Shown here one piece after another: positions 30,901 through 31,968 of a stretch of 31,968 nucleotides of DNA. This DNA comes from Clostridiales bacterium. Its GTDB lineage: Bacteria; Bacillota; Clostridia; Christensenellales; JAISNN01. The stretch spans positions 1 to 31,968 of the forward strand of contig JAITOQ010000008.1 in assembly GCA_031289865.1 (NCBI GenBank). Reading direction: 5' to 3'. Within the stretch, counting starts at the first letter, position 1; every line of letters begins with the position of its first letter. A program made the position numbers and the translations under genes. A model generated the notes under the pieces. That model saw only the letters and a program-made list of their open reading frames with translations. It was not told the origin of the DNA and did no database searches.

Positions 30901-31549
30901 CATATACTCCCGTTCCCTCTCCCTCTTGTAAACTTGTATATATGTCGTATGTGCTTATACGACCGTTTGCGCTGCTACCCGTTCGTCCGTAATGTAGAAG
31001 TCCTATAACCCATCTCGGCGTACCCAAATCGACAATTATAGTGCATCTATTTACATTTGTCACAATAAAACTACCAATGCCTCCGCTGTTCGCTAACCCG
31101 TATGCCGAACCGTTGACCTCTGCACACGCGTTGATTTCGTTACCGCTACCGCTGCCGCCGCGTGAAAGAAAGGTATCGTTACCGCTCTCAGCGTTCAGAC
31201 CCGAGCCGTCGTTAAGAGCCGCAACCCTTTTATAGGTCGTTGAACCGTTCCCGTCGGGCGCAATCGCCAAAGAGTAGTTGTCAGGCGCTAAGGCTATCGT
31301 ATAATTTGCAAGTCCGCCATAGCCGTAATAAGCATTCGGGTTTGTCGTAGCGTCCCAGTTCGTCAACGCCGCCGCACTTGTAACTCCGCTCTCGCTCTCT
31401 TCAAAATCGACCGCGGAAACCGACCCGCCGCCCAAAAAGCGACCGATCCCCAGCCCCGCAACCGCACTAAACCCGATCGCAAAAATCAAGGCAAATACAA
31501 ATACCTTTAGCCCTAACCGTAACTTTGTTTGTTGTTGTGATTTCTTCAT
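24923..31549 (-). CDS. Giant secreted, membrane-anchored MBG/YDG-repeat surface protein
   Basis: A 2208-aa protein. Residues 1-47 are a signal peptide: basic start, hydrophobic core, A-like cleavage near S-V-S-A-V-D. About 165-302 resemble an F5/8C (discoidin) carbohydrate-binding domain (I-V-D-L-G...V-R-Y-V-A-L-R-V-K-S...A-E-L-Q-I-L-G). About 310-650 are beta-rich, jelly-roll-like. About 660 to 2060 are tandem MBG/YDG-type Ig-like modules; K-x-Y-D landmarks appear near 1000, 1107, 1219, 1420 and 1612. One hydrophobic span (about 2083-2105, G-G-L-L-W-L-I-L-A-L-V) with K-K-R-K follows, and then an unusual cytoplasmic tail of about 100 basic residues. There is no LPxTG. AAGGAG (31558-31563) is 8 nt before the ATG. 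Likely an adhesin or polymer-binding protein. Confidence 0.9.
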   Translation of the reverse strand: MKKSQQQTKLRLGLKVFVFALIFAIGFSAVAGLGIGRFLGGGSVSAVDFEESESGVTSAAALTNWDATTNPNAYYGYGGLANYTIALAPDNYSLAIAPDGNGSTTYKRVAALNDGSGLNAESGNDTFLSRGGSGSGNEINACAEVNGSAYGLANSGGIGSFIVTNVNRCTIIVDLGTPRWVIGLLHYGRTGSSANGRISTYDIYTSLQEGEGTGVYADINWSNLNNLYTSGTNPTALNNYFTLIGSSSAGHANFPNFDTTVNATGKTDKVIFPTARKVRYVALRVKSTTGTNSQYLACAELQILGASETTTEATGVATSSGNGTQFSAKGSVDFSTITDIDVSSAKYYTHQTASDPPSSNTEVYSVHKLTNNTQTMESYSGYSINFTGAVKDALVAGRITSVSVNIRYSAYTVIGGATSWLYWSALWNSTTPGLASTNPNATDIDATSPLVRQRSSNTGASGTRPNYGMDSTTLKEMWVTIPGATLAANPNLYFLISAQVYRNSTTSSNRYANTWIDGVSVAYTYAKADEIRVGSRHDYGGVGYSASGKVTGTGIAGNLATSAGYVTAAAAVNFPTATDMKATYTYTATSDNGSYFQMYWSDQYTKNTQTITVGRWQFATPSARTSDQPGGSGVFVLIDAIFAPFAPAQGGTSFTYNGSPQSPTVAETITMLALVGHESRGDTYGAIDSKTWSGANSAGTAYSSTSSAPTDAGSYTLTVQSKASGSGEYNGSYVINFTIAKANPVTRRVNPGFGTSLNNNEYYYMYGVNDTVASGSGGSIAGKINWTTVAQASIDGGSTNWIKKDGAYYHVATFDPLAGQTSWTGGSTWVYYTVTYSPYNTIGDGFNGTVNWTINYNPITFSVAVAVDKVYVSAAGAATDVAGLGTLDSRESYTYGTLYSAIASGYQTKLTSAFATAVTNDTPTPKIALSAEQAAFLAWYAGDKLSLVDNAAVSGDPYYGVKAGGAFYSVTFAESTNLKVTLNASKYIEFKINPKTLTGVTVNGQSKTYDGSATASYTANYTLTFTGIVSGDSLTYNTDFTVTSATYSGVNAGTGYTISVSGIALTSTQNANNYVLDTAAQSGTSGSVNINKVDLTVAFKTSASVTKTYDGGVTVKIGVNVVTASDIWGLLELTAGGFVNNSGVLVHSWADVFGYGSFVYDNENVSAYSKATLTLTSINSNYNINGGGGLTFDLPKSATKATISPINITIDRVLAPTIQKEYDKGTAVKVGTTAVDGSNIVWGDYLSVTSGDFLAGQGFGTILSFGGFVYDKVNVSGVNGATKATLSTSATNTNQNYNVINTNGGYTFEWAVSSTVKINPYILTEALKPISVIIGATKPTAATAYGIDGDEVAGSIAWTGTIIESTLYLEISDGGTYYVLFTSSDSNYTVSDSGTYANRLSLTLTVGRKEITITQIADVVKAYDTGTGTPLNLGTMGTYLEVEFAGNDGFITLFSVSTAAAYVNANAGNPNVTITLRFLKAASYILTVDGTVYDSGMPYITLTLAGEITPLFVTSLQAATAAALDDIDSFAVTANGSYGQTITGTVNLKAAIPVVGRDIFAVSDGGNYTVTFTPSSDTNYKVTVDLSLDLMVTKAKAGAVEISGSDLTALTLKVYDATSYVVNSGYDADWLPVMVTTASSGIDLDTYFTWTLSGTGTLTASTVKLVSAVYDNKNVGKNKTVTFTFELLDTGNWEWANGFNGTLTVNNVGEITAAAFDFAAWGIETVKESGYLGLTAAELSAAVGTGFENAIGAIIAGKTYGSYSGAPAAGVWEELLLGFTLASNAGDSDKSSDANGYLNAGDYDVTPTVAGGNITATVYGQITVTPLEYAAGNTDFYITVNSTTYTSATQFASVVISYKGILLHLGDLTAYLSYYLSAATADPINAGTYTVNIDISKGTIRNLFTGGEVYITDYIINKAKATLTANSETQTYTGTAFAIPNCTVQAIGGTAATTIKTISYDGATVSEILRAGVYTVTYSLDEASLDGNYYADDITVTVTVKKAVVTFTVTREKSKLIIEGSDYPSLAYVFNIGEGEIDGTETKVSDYKTYNVSFRFTNDEDANNYEAADVESKYLTSIFVPIGAGTGAAAATGGLLWLILALVKKRKIAEALRGKARATQLNNYAAKVENVRQTYEQDVSLKVGSNYGNQTEIKRVVKKGRKPDSRSQLDIDLVNGLKKPEVLSKQAVKKIEPIVEIKKDVTRPARKW

Positions 31550-31586
31550 ACCCTACTCTCCTTATGAAAAAAATGCTTTTCTTTTA

Positions 31587-31708
31587 TTTTTTCGTGGCTT
31601 TTTTGTGATAGACAAGTTGACTTTTTGTTTGTTTTTTCGTGGCTTTTTTGTGATAGACAAGTTGACTTTTTTTGTTTTTTCGTGGCTTTTTTGTGATAGA
31701 CAAGTTGC
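31587..31708 (-). repeat. Three tandem 43-45-bp repeats in the leader of the giant gene
   Basis: Plus-strand unit TTTTTTCGTGGCTTTTTTGT then GATAGACAAGTTG, starting at 31587, 31632 and about 31675 (periods 45 and 43). The last copy is followed by an extra AAACAAGTTGC. They lie between the predicted transcript start (about 31721) and the ribosome binding site. Confidence 0.85.
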
Positions 31709-31727
31709 TAAACAAGTTGCTTTTTGT

Positions 31728-31765
31728 ATTATATATATCTACCCTAAAATAGGGATCTATATCAA
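31728..31765 (-). promoter_or_regulatory. Promoter region of the giant gene with an internal palindrome
   Basis: On the minus strand TTGATA (31765-31760) with TAGATA 18 bp away (31741-31736), or TATAAT at 31733-31728 without a good -35. CCCTA-AAA-TAGGG (31742-31754) sits between the boxes, where an operator could act. The exact start is uncertain. Confidence 0.45.
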
Positions 31766-31773
31766 TTGTTGTC

Positions 31774-31968
31774 GTCGCCTACCGACGTTTAACCACCCCG
31801 TCGCTCCGCGCACTTCCACCTAAGGGTGATTTTATGCCGCCTCAACAGTCGCCTACCGACGTTTAACCACCCCGTCGCTCCGCGCACGTCCACCTAAGGG
31901 TGATTTTATGCAGCCTCAACAGTCGCCTACCGACGTTTAACCACCCCGTCGGGCTAAGCCCGCCACCC
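31774..31968 (+). repeat. Tandem array of repeat R5, period 74 bp, reaching the window edge
   Basis: Units start at 31774, 31848 and 31922 with GTCGCCTACCGACGTTTAAC and continue ACCACCCCGTCG...GATTTTATGC(C/A)GCCTC. The first two are nearly identical; the third has the different centre GGGCTAAGCCC, itself a hairpin, and runs off the window. An inverted relative lies at 24742-24811. Confidence 0.85.

Noticed and set aside
31605..31823. A 72-codon plus-strand frame
   Set aside because: Translation of the tandem leader repeats and the R5 array; phenylalanine-rich from T-runs.
31587..31968. CRISPR array
   Set aside because: Repeats are directly contiguous, without variable spacers, and there are no cas genes; the heptads are likewise simple tandem repeats.

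Overview
The window looks like chromosomal DNA of an uncultured Clostridia-type bacterium (Bacillota). I infer this from AGGAGG-type ribosome binding sites, TTGACA/TATAAT promoters, many A/T-flanked intrinsic terminators, a membrane pyrophosphatase with a potassium-type signature, and a huge MBG/YDG-repeat surface protein. I cannot name a genus. There is no prophage, rRNA gene or ordinary tRNA gene. Intergenic DNA is unusually rich in small dispersed repeats; at least five families recur.

Positions 1-4100: the end of a DUF234-type ATPase, an XRE regulator with an inverted-repeat operator candidate, and two multi-spanning acyltransferase-like membrane proteins (984-2267 and 3150-4043). Between them lies a self-contained unit with its own promoter and terminator: a DIP1984-family protein followed within a few bases by a tRNA-like RNA (2867-2962). 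This is the most interesting item in the window.

Positions 4100-13130: a helical protein of unknown function (4416-4958), then a minus-strand transcription unit: aspS, a methionyl-tRNA synthetase-like gene with a degenerate KMSKS loop, and two ABC half-exporters that probably form a heterodimer. A strong promoter at 13127-13155 gives aspS a leader of about 225 nt.

Positions 13250-17600: a MarR regulator translationally coupled to a YgjP-type metallopeptidase, a RelE-type toxin with its antitoxin, a ClC-family channel or transporter, and a toxin/immunity-like pair (MuF-like zinc knuckle plus DUF6883-like C-terminus; DUF4926-like partner) lying between inverted copies of a dispersed repeat.

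Positions 17600-24600: hppA, a small membrane protein, asnS, and a group of lineage-specific small membrane proteins. A 65-aa protein and a 324-aa membrane protein of this group share a distinctive sequence motif.

Positions 24600-31968: a 2208-aa secreted, membrane-anchored protein with an F5/8C-like domain and YDG/MBG repeats. It carries three tandem repeats in its leader and is bracketed by inverted copies of another repeat family, tandemly arrayed (74-bp period) at the right edge.
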